Part shown: piece after piece, positions 49,315 to 57,362 of the stretch
Position numbering within the stretch: position 1 is the first letter of the stretch
How the letters are laid out: every line of letters starts with the position of its first letter
Source of the DNA: Nanobdellota archaeon
GTDB lineage: Archaea; Nanobdellota; Nanobdellia; Parvarchaeales; Parvarchaeaceae
Length of the DNA: 64,000 bases
Assembly (NCBI GenBank): GCA_021807125.1
Contig: JAKAPK010000001.1
Location: forward strand, 118,354-182,353
Direction: 5' to 3'
Translations under genes and position numbers: made by a program
The notes under the pieces: generated by a model
The model's input: the letters and a program-made list of their open reading frames with translations, nothing else
Told to the model about the DNA's origin: nothing
Databases searched by the model: none

Positions 49315-51246
49315 ATGCCTTTGAATTCCAAAAAGGGAATAACCGCTCTTGCGCTGGTGGTTTTAATAGTTATAATCCTCGCGATAATAATACTGATAGC
49401 TTTCATAACCCCTATAAATTCAGTAATAATAAACGAGCTAGCTCATATAGGAAAGAGTATAGGGTTAGTACAAAACGGTACTCAAACTGGCGGTGGTGGC
49501 AACGGAAGCAACAACGAGCTCCTTTTTCAGTCTGTTAATTTTACCTTGTTTAATTGTTCCACGCCAACGTCGTGCTCGCGATTCAGCAATTCTACCCTAT
49601 TATTGTACGTTAACTACAATGGACAGAATCTTTCGAACAATGCAACCAAAAACATAACTTTTCCCTATGTACATCCCGGACAGTATATATACAAAACGTA
49701 TAACTTCACCTCCGGCAATGCGTTTTATTACGCTAACCTATCTCTAGCTAAGTTATCCGCAGGAGAAACATACGGCATTTATTATTTCTTTTCCTCCTTC
49801 TTTACGGTATTCAAGAGATCTGTCGTACCTTATAATTCTTCAGGATATTGGTGGAGCGTTACTTATAACGGGATTACCGAACAGGCGAAAGGACAGGCTC
49901 CAATAAGCTTCAATAACCCCTTTAGCAGCGGTTCAGTGCCAGGTTATACTTTTTCTGTGCAGACACTGTCAAATACAACTGGGCAGTGCACTACCACTTT
50001 CACTCCCTCTCCTGCATCTGGTTTTGCAAACGTGGGCTCAACCGCTAGCATAGCATTCTCACCTTCAACCGTTTGCACGACAATGTTTACTGAATCAGGT
50101 CTTCCGACGGGCTATACCTGGAATATCACGTACGACGGCGTAACAAAAGTGAGTTCTGGTATTTCTATATCCTTTACGGGCAGCTCTGGAGGACCGTTTA
50201 TATACAGTGTACCCTTGCAGATGAATTCTACATCAGGTTACTGTCGTTTGGAGAGTGCTTATGTACCTAACCAGACTTCAAGTAGTGTCACGGCAGGACA
50301 TAATACCCCAGTACCTTTCTTTGCGTCTACAGGATGCCGTATCGGATATTCGCCAGAGACCGAACCATGGTCTGTAGAAGCCATAAATACCAGCAACAAT
50401 ACTGCCTTTCCGGCTTCTATTAGTGCGTCTTATCCGCTAAACGCGGTAATGTCTCCTAATGGCAAGGTTTTATACATGATTAATCACGCTGGAGACGAGG
50501 TCACGGTTGTAAACACTTCCAGCTATTCCGCGATAACTAATATAGTATTTCCTTCTCCCATCGGTGCAGCATCCGGATTGACCACTTCTGCAGATGGCAG
50601 GTTCGTATACATCGATGTAAATGGACCTAAGGGCAATTTGTCTGTAATAGACACGTCTACATACAAAATCATAAAGAACATTACCGTAGGCGCCGGCACT
50701 GACGGAGTAGCAGTGACACCGAATGGAATGTCCGTCTATGTTGCAAATTATGGTGATAATACGGTCTCAGTTGTAGATACCTCCACTTTTTCTACCATTG
50801 CGACCATTCCTGTCGGCATAGAACCAGAAGGAATAGCGATAACTCCGAACGGTAAACTTGCTTACGTTGCGGATTATGGCGCAAAGGCAGTCTCTGTAAT
50901 CAATACATCCAGCAATAAGGTACTATACACTGTAACTTCATTGGGCGGGAACCCGGAAGGAATAGCGATAACTCCGAACGGTAAACTTGCGTATGTATCT
51001 ATAAGTGGCAGTGTCATTGTCGTTATAAATACGACAACGAATTCGATAATAACAACTATAGGAACTTCGGGAGCGGGTGTTATAGCGATAACTCCCGATG
51101 GTAAGTTCGTTTACACCATCACTCTTGGCGGAAGCGCTTTTTCCGTGATAAACACGAGTAGTAATCAAGTTATAAGCACCTTCGGTTCTGTTCCATTTGG
51201 CGGCGATATTGGCGATTTAGCGATTAATACCAAAGAATCCATATGA
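49315..51246 (+). CDS. Surface protein with pilin-type anchor and YVTN beta-propeller
   Basis: 643 residues. LNSKKGITALALVVLIVIIL gives a class III-like signal and membrane helix. Middle part contains FTESGLPTGYTWNITYDG, a repeat seen in archaeal thermopsin-like and other exported proteins. Residues ~360-640 form a YVTN-type beta-propeller (xxVTPNGMSVYVANYGDNTVSVVDTS and later copies). Such propellers serve in cell-surface adhesion. Two blades share an exact 35-bp DNA match (50827-50861 and 50956-50990). Confidence 0.85.
   Translation: MPLNSKKGITALALVVLIVIILAIIILIAFITPINSVIINELAHIGKSIGLVQNGTQTGGGGNGSNNELLFQSVNFTLFNCSTPTSCSRFSNSTLLLYVNYNGQNLSNNATKNITFPYVHPGQYIYKTYNFTSGNAFYYANLSLAKLSAGETYGIYYFFSSFFTVFKRSVVPYNSSGYWWSVTYNGITEQAKGQAPISFNNPFSSGSVPGYTFSVQTLSNTTGQCTTTFTPSPASGFANVGSTASIAFSPSTVCTTMFTESGLPTGYTWNITYDGVTKVSSGISISFTGSSGGPFIYSVPLQMNSTSGYCRLESAYVPNQTSSSVTAGHNTPVPFFASTGCRIGYSPETEPWSVEAINTSNNTAFPASISASYPLNAVMSPNGKVLYMINHAGDEVTVVNTSSYSAITNIVFPSPIGAASGLTTSADGRFVYIDVNGPKGNLSVIDTSTYKIIKNITVGAGTDGVAVTPNGMSVYVANYGDNTVSVVDTSTFSTIATIPVGIEPEGIAITPNGKLAYVADYGAKAVSVINTSSNKVLYTVTSLGGNPEGIAITPNGKLAYVSISGSVIVVINTTTNSIITTIGTSGAGVIAITPDGKFVYTITLGGSAFSVINTSSNQVISTFGSVPFGGDIGDLAINTKESI
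50827..50990 (+). repeat. Propeller-blade repeat with identical 35-bp DNA segments
   Basis: 50827-50861 and 50956-50990 are identical over 35 bases, offset by exactly 129 bp (43 codons), coding EGIAITPNGKLA in both. The identity implies recent blade duplication or gene conversion. Confidence 0.8.
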
Positions 51247-51335
51247 ATCGTTAGTAAAGTACATACTAAAAAAGATATTAAAGCAATCGCTGTTGGTTAA
51301 TCATTATAAATGCAACAGCCTTAGCCCTGCTTTAT

Positions 51336-52094
51336 TTGCAGTCATTTGATACAATGGAAGAAACGAAAAGGAAAAATTCAGATTATATAGAGAGAGCCGG
51401 TAAGGAAGTAAAAAATAGACTCTCAGTAAACGATCTAATCTCGAGGTTAGTCAATCTCGTCGACGGTCTGGAAAAGGCGGAGAACAATGCGTTCGAGGCG
51501 CTTTTTGATGCCTATTTTCTGTATTTTCCAGAAGGCGCATCGCTGCTGAAGGAACGGGACAGGTTCATAGAGTCCATCAGGGGAAACATAACAAGAGAAA
51601 AACTAGCATCATTTCTAAGCATAACCAGTTCAAGCATGGGATATGACATGTCAGATGCAGATTTAAAGTTGTTAGAAGACGTGATAAAACAGATATCTAA
51701 TCTAAAAGAACTTTCAAAATCGATAAATTCACACATGGACGCCGTTGTTCGGACAAATTATCCAAATCTGCACGCAGTTGCAGGTACACTCGTTGCTGCA
51801 AGACTGATACTCCTTTGCGGAGGCGTAAAGCAACTTTCATTTATGCCGAGCTCAAAGATACAAGTATTAGGCGCGGAAAAAGGGCTGTTTACAAAGAGCA
51901 AGAGAACGCCGAAGTATGGCGTTATCTACCATCACGCGGCGCTGGAAAGCGCTAATCAGAAAAAGCGCGGCAAAATAGCAAGAATAGTCGCATCCTTTAT
52001 AAGTCTTGCTGCAAAAGTAGATTATTTTTCGAAAAAGGACGAGTCGAAGATTCTACTCGATAAAATGAATTCAAAAATAAGGTCATTAAAGTGA
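51336..52094 (+). CDS. Nop5-type C/D RNP core protein, N-terminally shortened
   Basis: The C-terminal part is clear Nop domain: VRTNYPNLHAVAGTLVAARLI, SSKIQVLGAEKGLFTKSK, PKYGVIYHHAAL and RGKIARIVASF. The frame has no ATG before 51354; a TTG at 51336 is possible. Nop5 usually has ~100-120 residues ahead of the NOSIC coiled coil to bind fibrillarin; here only ~40 come before it. The fibrillarin gene follows with TGATG overlap, so the pair is kept. It positions fibrillarin on box C/D guide RNAs. Confidence 0.88.
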   Translation: MQSFDTMEETKRKNSDYIERAGKEVKNRLSVNDLISRLVNLVDGLEKAENNAFEALFDAYFLYFPEGASLLKERDRFIESIRGNITREKLASFLSITSSSMGYDMSDADLKLLEDVIKQISNLKELSKSINSHMDAVVRTNYPNLHAVAGTLVAARLILLCGGVKQLSFMPSSKIQVLGAEKGLFTKSKRTPKYGVIYHHAALESANQKKRGKIARIVASFISLAAKVDYFSKKDESKILLDKMNSKIRSLK

Positions 52095-52765
52095 TGGAAC
52101 TCAACAAGGTGATGGATAACGTTTATTGGGTGGGGAATAACAGGCGAATGCTCGTTTCTTTAAACCTTGTTAAGGAGCAGAGTGTTTACGGTGAACGCCT
52201 TGTCGATGTAAAGGGAACACAGTATAGGGAATGGATACCTTTTAGAAGTAAGCTTGCCGCTGCAATATACAAAGGAGTACGGGGAATCGAGCTTCATAGC
52301 GGTTCAAGAGTCCTTTATTTGGGTGCGTCTTCAGGAACGACGGTTTCCCATGTGTCTGACATAATAGGACACAACGGCCAGGTATACGCAGTTGAGATAG
52401 CAGAAGAAATGGGAGTGCATCTTATACTTCTGGCAAAAACAAGGGATAACTTGTTTCCCATAATCGCCGATGCCTCAAGAATCTCAGAATATAAAGACAT
52501 AGTACCAAAATGCGATTTTTTATATCAAGACATAGCCCAAAAAGATCAAATAGGCATATTCATAGAAAATGCGAATGCCTTTTTGAAGAGAGGAGGATTC
52601 GGTGCTATAGCTATAAAATCGAGAAGTATAGACGTAACTGAGTCACCGTATAAGGTTATAGCAGCAGCCAAATCCCAGCTTCAAAAAAGGTTTATCATAA
52701 CGAATTCGGTTCCCCTTTCCCCGTTCCAAAAGGACCATGAGCTGATATTTATAAGAAACGGGTAA
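52094..52765 (+). CDS. flpA: Fibrillarin-like rRNA/tRNA 2'-O-methyltransferase
   Basis: 223 residues: YREWIPFRSKLAAAIYKG, SAM motif VLYLGASSGTTVSHVSD, AVEIAEEMG, and FLYQDIAQKDQ. All are typical fibrillarin blocks. ATG 52094 shares a base with the Nop5 stop (TGATG); a GTG one codon earlier is an alternative. It uses guide RNAs to place 2'-O-methyl groups. Confidence 0.96.
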   Translation: MELNKVMDNVYWVGNNRRMLVSLNLVKEQSVYGERLVDVKGTQYREWIPFRSKLAAAIYKGVRGIELHSGSRVLYLGASSGTTVSHVSDIIGHNGQVYAVEIAEEMGVHLILLAKTRDNLFPIIADASRISEYKDIVPKCDFLYQDIAQKDQIGIFIENANAFLKRGGFGAIAIKSRSIDVTESPYKVIAAAKSQLQKRFIITNSVPLSPFQKDHELIFIRNG

Positions 52766-52809
52766 TTCTACCGGGAAAGGATAAATACGATAAATTGGTA
52801 TCTTAAGAT

Positions 52810-53592
52810 ATGCCAGACTACATACCGCAAATAAGCTTGGACCAACAGAATCTCGAACTTAAAATAATTGAAGCAAAGCGTCTTATAGATAAGATAGAGC
52901 ATGAGCTTGGAATTTTTGCATGGGAGCCATCCGAGGAACTGCCTAAAACAGTTATATCCCAAACGAAACCATTAGAAAAGACGACCATCCCCAGTATGAT
53001 TAAGATACCAATAGCCCCCGCATTTTACCAAGCACCTAAAAACGCCAATGTACAGCCTACTTTCACACGCAGTACTACGCCTATGACAAAACAAGAGAAA
53101 GTGATAGAGGAAACGGATAGTATACCTTCGAACTCTATGCCCGTTCAGGCAGTAGAAGTAAAGAAACCTAATGCAGAAACCGCGCAGGTACAAACAAGCC
53201 AGATTGCAGTTGCAAATAGGCCTGTGTCAGGTACAGAAAACGATTACTCTAGCATCAAAGAGAAATTTAGGCAATTAGAAGAAATGAAATCGACAATCGA
53301 AATGCTTCGTCAAAGCGTCGAAGGCATGAAATCTCCGCAGGCGCAGGCCGGACAACAGCAGATTCCCGTTTCAAAGCCGCAGCAATACGTTCAAAAGCAG
53401 CAGCCGCAGGTAACACAGGCAGAAATAGAGAATTTAAACGCACTCATAAGAAAACTCAATGAACTCGTAAATAGCAATTTCATGGTTGCAAATGAACTTA
53501 AAGAAATAATAAATGAAACAAGAAACGCAAGTAAATCCTCAAGAATTTCCGAACTAATGAGAAGATTAGCGGAAGCAAGCACAAATGGGTAA
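52810..53592 (+). CDS. Orphan protein with Pro/Gln-rich linkers and coiled coil (260 aa)
   Basis: No family recognised. Order: short N-terminal helix (QNLELKIIEAKRLIDKIE), a long low-complexity linker rich in Pro, Thr and Gln (~40-150), a coiled coil (KEKFRQLEEMKSTIEMLRQS), a Gln-rich patch (QAGQQQIPVSKPQQ), and a second coiled coil at the C-terminus. It looks like a scaffold. The stop overlaps the apgM start by 8 bases (ATGGGTAA). Confidence 0.72.
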   Translation: MPDYIPQISLDQQNLELKIIEAKRLIDKIEHELGIFAWEPSEELPKTVISQTKPLEKTTIPSMIKIPIAPAFYQAPKNANVQPTFTRSTTPMTKQEKVIEETDSIPSNSMPVQAVEVKKPNAETAQVQTSQIAVANRPVSGTENDYSSIKEKFRQLEEMKSTIEMLRQSVEGMKSPQAQAGQQQIPVSKPQQYVQKQQPQVTQAEIENLNALIRKLNELVNSNFMVANELKEIINETRNASKSSRISELMRRLAEASTNG

Positions 53593-54838
53593 GACAGTCT
53601 TTATAATCGTCGATGGTATGGGCGATAGGCGCATCAATCAGCTTAATAACAATACTCCTTTAGGATACGTACTTAAACCGAACATCGCCACCTTACTTAA
53701 AGAAGCGGCATGCGCTTATCCCTCAGTTTTAGGCAAACTTGCACCGGAGAGCGATGCCGGCGTCTTGGCAGATTTAGGCTATGACCCAGTCCGATTTTCT
53801 ACTGGCAGAGGGTGGTTCGAGTGCCTTGGTTTGGACATGCATCCCCGGGAAGGAGATATAAGTCTGAGAGTTAACATAGGTGAGTCAACAAGAGGAAAGC
53901 TAAAATCGGTAAGGACTTACCTTTCCATAGACGAATTCAGGACATTGGAAAAGGAAATAAATAACAAAGTCTCCTTACCAGTGGAATTTGAATTTAAAGC
54001 CGGAGAAGGCTACCGCGCCGGTCTTATAATAAGGGCGAAGTCAAAGACTTTTTCAGCCTTCATTTCAAATACGCAACCGGGCTATGCCGTTAAATTCTTT
54101 GGAGAAAATAAGTTAGGGTTTGCAAGACAGGTTAAAATAAATATAGTCCCAAAAGTAAAAGCACTTAAATCCACTGCAGACTATACCGCCAAAATACTCA
54201 ATATTTTCGTAAGCGAGGCAAATAAGGTTTTAGCAGCTTCTCAAGTAAACAAAGAACGCGAGAAAGAGGGCAAAAATCTAGCTAACTGCATAATGTTAAG
54301 AGACGGTGCGGTTAAAGATCCCAGGCTTTTTGATATAAACAAAAGATTTAATAAGAAGTGGTCTGCCGTGCTCGGAATGCCTTTGGAAAAAGGAATAGCA
54401 ATCGCTTCTGGAATGAAGGTTTTTGATACTGGAGAATCTGAAAACGTGGAGAAGGACTTAAAAAAGAAGACAGAAGCTGCAATACGGGCGCTTCAACAGT
54501 CGGACTGCGTTTATCTGCACATAAAACAGACAGACGCCGCATCACATCTTGGCAATTTTGTGGAGAAATGCAGGGTGATAATGCTTATAGATGAAATAGT
54601 GATAGGGAACTTGTTACACTCGCTGGATATACCTTCAGGAGACCGGCTGGTGCTAACGTGTGATCATGTAACTTCTTCTTCGCTGAAGATGCATGTTAAT
54701 GACAGGATCCCCGTGTTACTTGCAAGCAGAAAGTTTGGAAGATGTGGGGAATTCGGCGAGACTTACTGTTCAAAGCATGCTTTAAAGAACATAAAGAAAG
54801 CAACGGACATAATGCCGTTCGTAATGGATAAGCTATGA
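53585..54838 (+). CDS. apgM: 2,3-bisphosphoglycerate-independent phosphoglycerate mutase, archaeal type
   Basis: 417 residues: IIVDGMGDRRI metal-binding start, APESDAGVLADLGYDP with the catalytic Ser, GRGWFECLGLDM, LRDGAVKDPRLF and VYLHIKQTDAASHLGN, then the C-terminal LTCDHVTSSSLKMH. It interconverts 3- and 2-phosphoglycerate. Usual ApgM has PGSDTA; the ESDAG variant is minor. With enolase it marks lower glycolysis or gluconeogenesis. Confidence 0.93.
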   Translation: MGKTVFIIVDGMGDRRINQLNNNTPLGYVLKPNIATLLKEAACAYPSVLGKLAPESDAGVLADLGYDPVRFSTGRGWFECLGLDMHPREGDISLRVNIGESTRGKLKSVRTYLSIDEFRTLEKEINNKVSLPVEFEFKAGEGYRAGLIIRAKSKTFSAFISNTQPGYAVKFFGENKLGFARQVKINIVPKVKALKSTADYTAKILNIFVSEANKVLAASQVNKEREKEGKNLANCIMLRDGAVKDPRLFDINKRFNKKWSAVLGMPLEKGIAIASGMKVFDTGESENVEKDLKKKTEAAIRALQQSDCVYLHIKQTDAASHLGNFVEKCRVIMLIDEIVIGNLLHSLDIPSGDRLVLTCDHVTSSSLKMHVNDRIPVLLASRKFGRCGEFGETYCSKHALKNIKKATDIMPFVMDKL

Positions 54839-56547
54839 GTAATCAGGAGCTAGCGAACCTATTCTATGATATAGCCGATATGCTTGATATACAGGGCATA
54901 AAATGGAAGCCATTAGCTTATAGAAAGGCCGCGCTTACCATATCCACGCTTTCTACTGATATAACCGAAGTGTACAATCAGGGGAAGCTAAGAGAACTTG
55001 AAGGAGTCGGCGAAGCGATATGCAAAAAGACAGAGGAATACATAAAGACAGGTAAAATAGCAAAGCATGAGCAGCTTAAAAAGAGGTATCCGATAGACTT
55101 CTCCACATTTCGCTTAATAAGGGGCCTGGGCCCACGGACAGCATATACGCTGTACCTAAAATTGAAGATAAAAAATTTAGAAGACCTGAAAGACGCTCTT
55201 GCAAACAATAAAATACGCGGTTTGGAAGGCTTCGGTGTAAAGAGCGAGAACGAGCTAATAAACAGTGTAAACGCTTTTTTAAAGATGGGAGAGCAGGGAA
55301 GAAAACCGCTCGGTTTCGTTATAGAATACATTAACGGAATTATCAAGGAACTTCGCGATTCCGGAATTTTTTACCAGGTCGAAATCGCGGGATCAACAAG
55401 GCGAATGAAAGAAACTGTTGGAGATTTTGATATACTGTCCTCTGCCGCAGATGCAAGAAAAGCGACGGCCCTTTTTATAAAGTTGAAGGAGGTCAAAGAA
55501 GTTCTTGTAAGCGGAGAAACGAAGACATCCGTTAAACTCGATAATGATATGAACTGCGATTTGCGCGTTATAGACAAGAATTCTTTTGGTGCCGCCATGC
55601 AGTATTTCACAGGAAATAAGGACCACAATGTTAAACTTAGAAAGATAGCAATATCTAAAGGGCTAAAACTCAACGAATATGGCTTATTTAAAGGTAAAAA
55701 ATCGATAGCGGGAAAGACGGAGGAAAGCGTATACTCTTCTTTGGGAATGAAAGTCATGCCGCCGGAACTTCGAGAAAACATGGGTGAAATAGAAGCTTCG
55801 CAGGAAGGGAGGCTGCCGAAATTGGTCGAATACACCGAAATTATTGGCGATCTGCACGCTCATACAAACGACAGTGACGGAGCAAATTCTCTTGATGAGA
55901 TGGTAAGAGGGGCAAAAAAACAGGGTTTGCGTTATATAGCAATAACAAATCACAGTAAGAGTCTTAAAGTAGCAAAGGGACTTGATGAAAAGAGATTCAT
56001 AGAGTTGTTCAATAGAATAGACAGAATAAACGAAACTGAAAACGACGTGCATGTCCTTAAAGGTGTAGAACTAGAAATTCTTAAGGATGGGAGCCTGGAT
56101 CTGCCGAGTAAACTTCTTAAACAGATGGATTTCGTAGTCGCAGCAGTACATCAAAATACGAACCAGGACAGGACCGAACTTACAAATCGTGCATTATCCG
56201 CTATAAACAGCGGTTTAATAACCTCCTTTGCACATCCAACTGGCAGAATAATAGGCCAAAGAGAAGGAATGAACATAGACTTAAATAAAGTTTTCGAAGC
56301 ATGCGAGAAAAATTCTGTCTGTGTGGAGATAAACGGATATCCTGAACGTTCAGACCTCCCTTTTGACATCGTCAAAACAGCAAACGAATCCCATAAGTTG
56401 TTATTCAGTTTAGGGAGCGATTCACACAGGGTCGATCACTTGAGGTTCATACACATGGCAACGGCGATAGCCAGGCGCGGATGGCTCGAAAAAAGGAACG
56501 TTATAAACGCGTTCGATTGCAAACAGGTAATCTCCCTGAAACGCTGA
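54835..56547 (+). CDS. polX: DNA polymerase X family with PHP domain
   Basis: 570 residues. HhH/8-kDa part at ~5-140 (LEGVGEAICKKTEEYI, IRGLGPRTAYTLYLKLK), polymerase palm with AGSTRRMKETVGDFDIL (~183), and a C-terminal PHP phosphoesterase domain with DLHAHTNDSDGAN (~338), HQN and SDSHR. This is the PolX plan of bacteria and some archaea, used in base-excision repair: gap filling plus 3'-end processing. ATG overlaps the apgM stop (ATGA). Confidence 0.95.
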   Translation: MSNQELANLFYDIADMLDIQGIKWKPLAYRKAALTISTLSTDITEVYNQGKLRELEGVGEAICKKTEEYIKTGKIAKHEQLKKRYPIDFSTFRLIRGLGPRTAYTLYLKLKIKNLEDLKDALANNKIRGLEGFGVKSENELINSVNAFLKMGEQGRKPLGFVIEYINGIIKELRDSGIFYQVEIAGSTRRMKETVGDFDILSSAADARKATALFIKLKEVKEVLVSGETKTSVKLDNDMNCDLRVIDKNSFGAAMQYFTGNKDHNVKLRKIAISKGLKLNEYGLFKGKKSIAGKTEESVYSSLGMKVMPPELRENMGEIEASQEGRLPKLVEYTEIIGDLHAHTNDSDGANSLDEMVRGAKKQGLRYIAITNHSKSLKVAKGLDEKRFIELFNRIDRINETENDVHVLKGVELEILKDGSLDLPSKLLKQMDFVVAAVHQNTNQDRTELTNRALSAINSGLITSFAHPTGRIIGQREGMNIDLNKVFEACEKNSVCVEINGYPERSDLPFDIVKTANESHKLLFSLGSDSHRVDHLRFIHMATAIARRGWLEKRNVINAFDCKQVISLKR

Positions 56548-56620
56548 TCTATGTAATCATCGTTAAAAAATAATCAAAAGATTTCGTATCAATATAGCTG
56601 TCGAGAAGACTCACGTAAAG

Positions 56621-56628
56621 TTTAAATC
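56621..56628 (+). promoter_or_regulatory. TATA-like box before the KaiC-like gene
   Basis: tttaaatc is centred ~33 bp before ATG 56658, leaving a leader of only a few bases. Confidence 0.45.
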
Positions 56629-56657
56629 AGTCTGTAAAGTATAATTATTATGCCGTT

Positions 56658-57353
56658 ATGGTCGAAAAAATAAAAAGCGGAATACCCGGACTGGATCCTT
56701 TGATAAACAACGGTTTTGTTAAAAATAGCGTAGCGTCGGTTTACGGTTCTCCAGGTGCAGGTAAAAGCGTTTTTTGCATGGAGTTTCTGAGAGAGGGTAT
56801 AAACAACGATGAAAAAGTGTTTTACATAAGCATGGAGCAGGACCTGGATTCCTTTTTGAAAGGCGCAGAAGCGTTTGGCTTTATGGAATTTAGAAAAGAA
56901 CTCAATAGAAATTTCGTTTTCTTGAAAATGAGCGGCCATGACTTCAAGAATTTTTTATCCGTGGAATTGCCTAAGATACTTCAGGCACGTGAAGGCAAAC
57001 ATTCAAGAATAGTGATAGATCCGCTTACGCCGTTCTTGTGGGAGATAAAGGATCCATCATTGCAAAGGACGATATTAGGGGATACTTATTCCATGTTAAG
57101 GTCATTCGGTACGGTGATAGTCACTATAGAAAAATACGGAGACATCAATAAGCTTGAACTTTCAGAGGAATTAGCAATACCATTGTATCTTTCGGACATG
57201 GTTATTTTAATGTCTATGATACAGAACCAAAATTTCTATCAGAAAGCCATATCAATAATAAAGATGCGTTTCTCGTCACACAGCACAGGCATGCACCCGT
57301 TCGATATAACAGAGAAAGGCATACAGATATTTCAGGATCAGCCCGTATTCTAA
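56658..57353 (+). CDS. KaiC/RAD55-like ATPase (231 aa)
   Basis: An intact P-loop YGSPGAGKSVFCMEFL (~30-45) follows the typical KIKSGIPGLDPLI. Walker B-like RIVIDPLTPFLW and later IITI-type strands complete a single RecA/KaiC domain. Among the KaiC-like proteins in the window this is the only one with a complete P-loop. It is 9 bp before a large surface-protein gene, recalling ArlH, a KaiC relative that helps drive pilus/archaellum assembly, but the assignment is open. Confidence 0.85.
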   Translation: MVEKIKSGIPGLDPLINNGFVKNSVASVYGSPGAGKSVFCMEFLREGINNDEKVFYISMEQDLDSFLKGAEAFGFMEFRKELNRNFVFLKMSGHDFKNFLSVELPKILQAREGKHSRIVIDPLTPFLWEIKDPSLQRTILGDTYSMLRSFGTVIVTIEKYGDINKLELSEELAIPLYLSDMVILMSMIQNQNFYQKAISIIKMRFSSHSTGMHPFDITEKGIQIFQDQPVF

Positions 57354-57362
57354 TACGTATTT

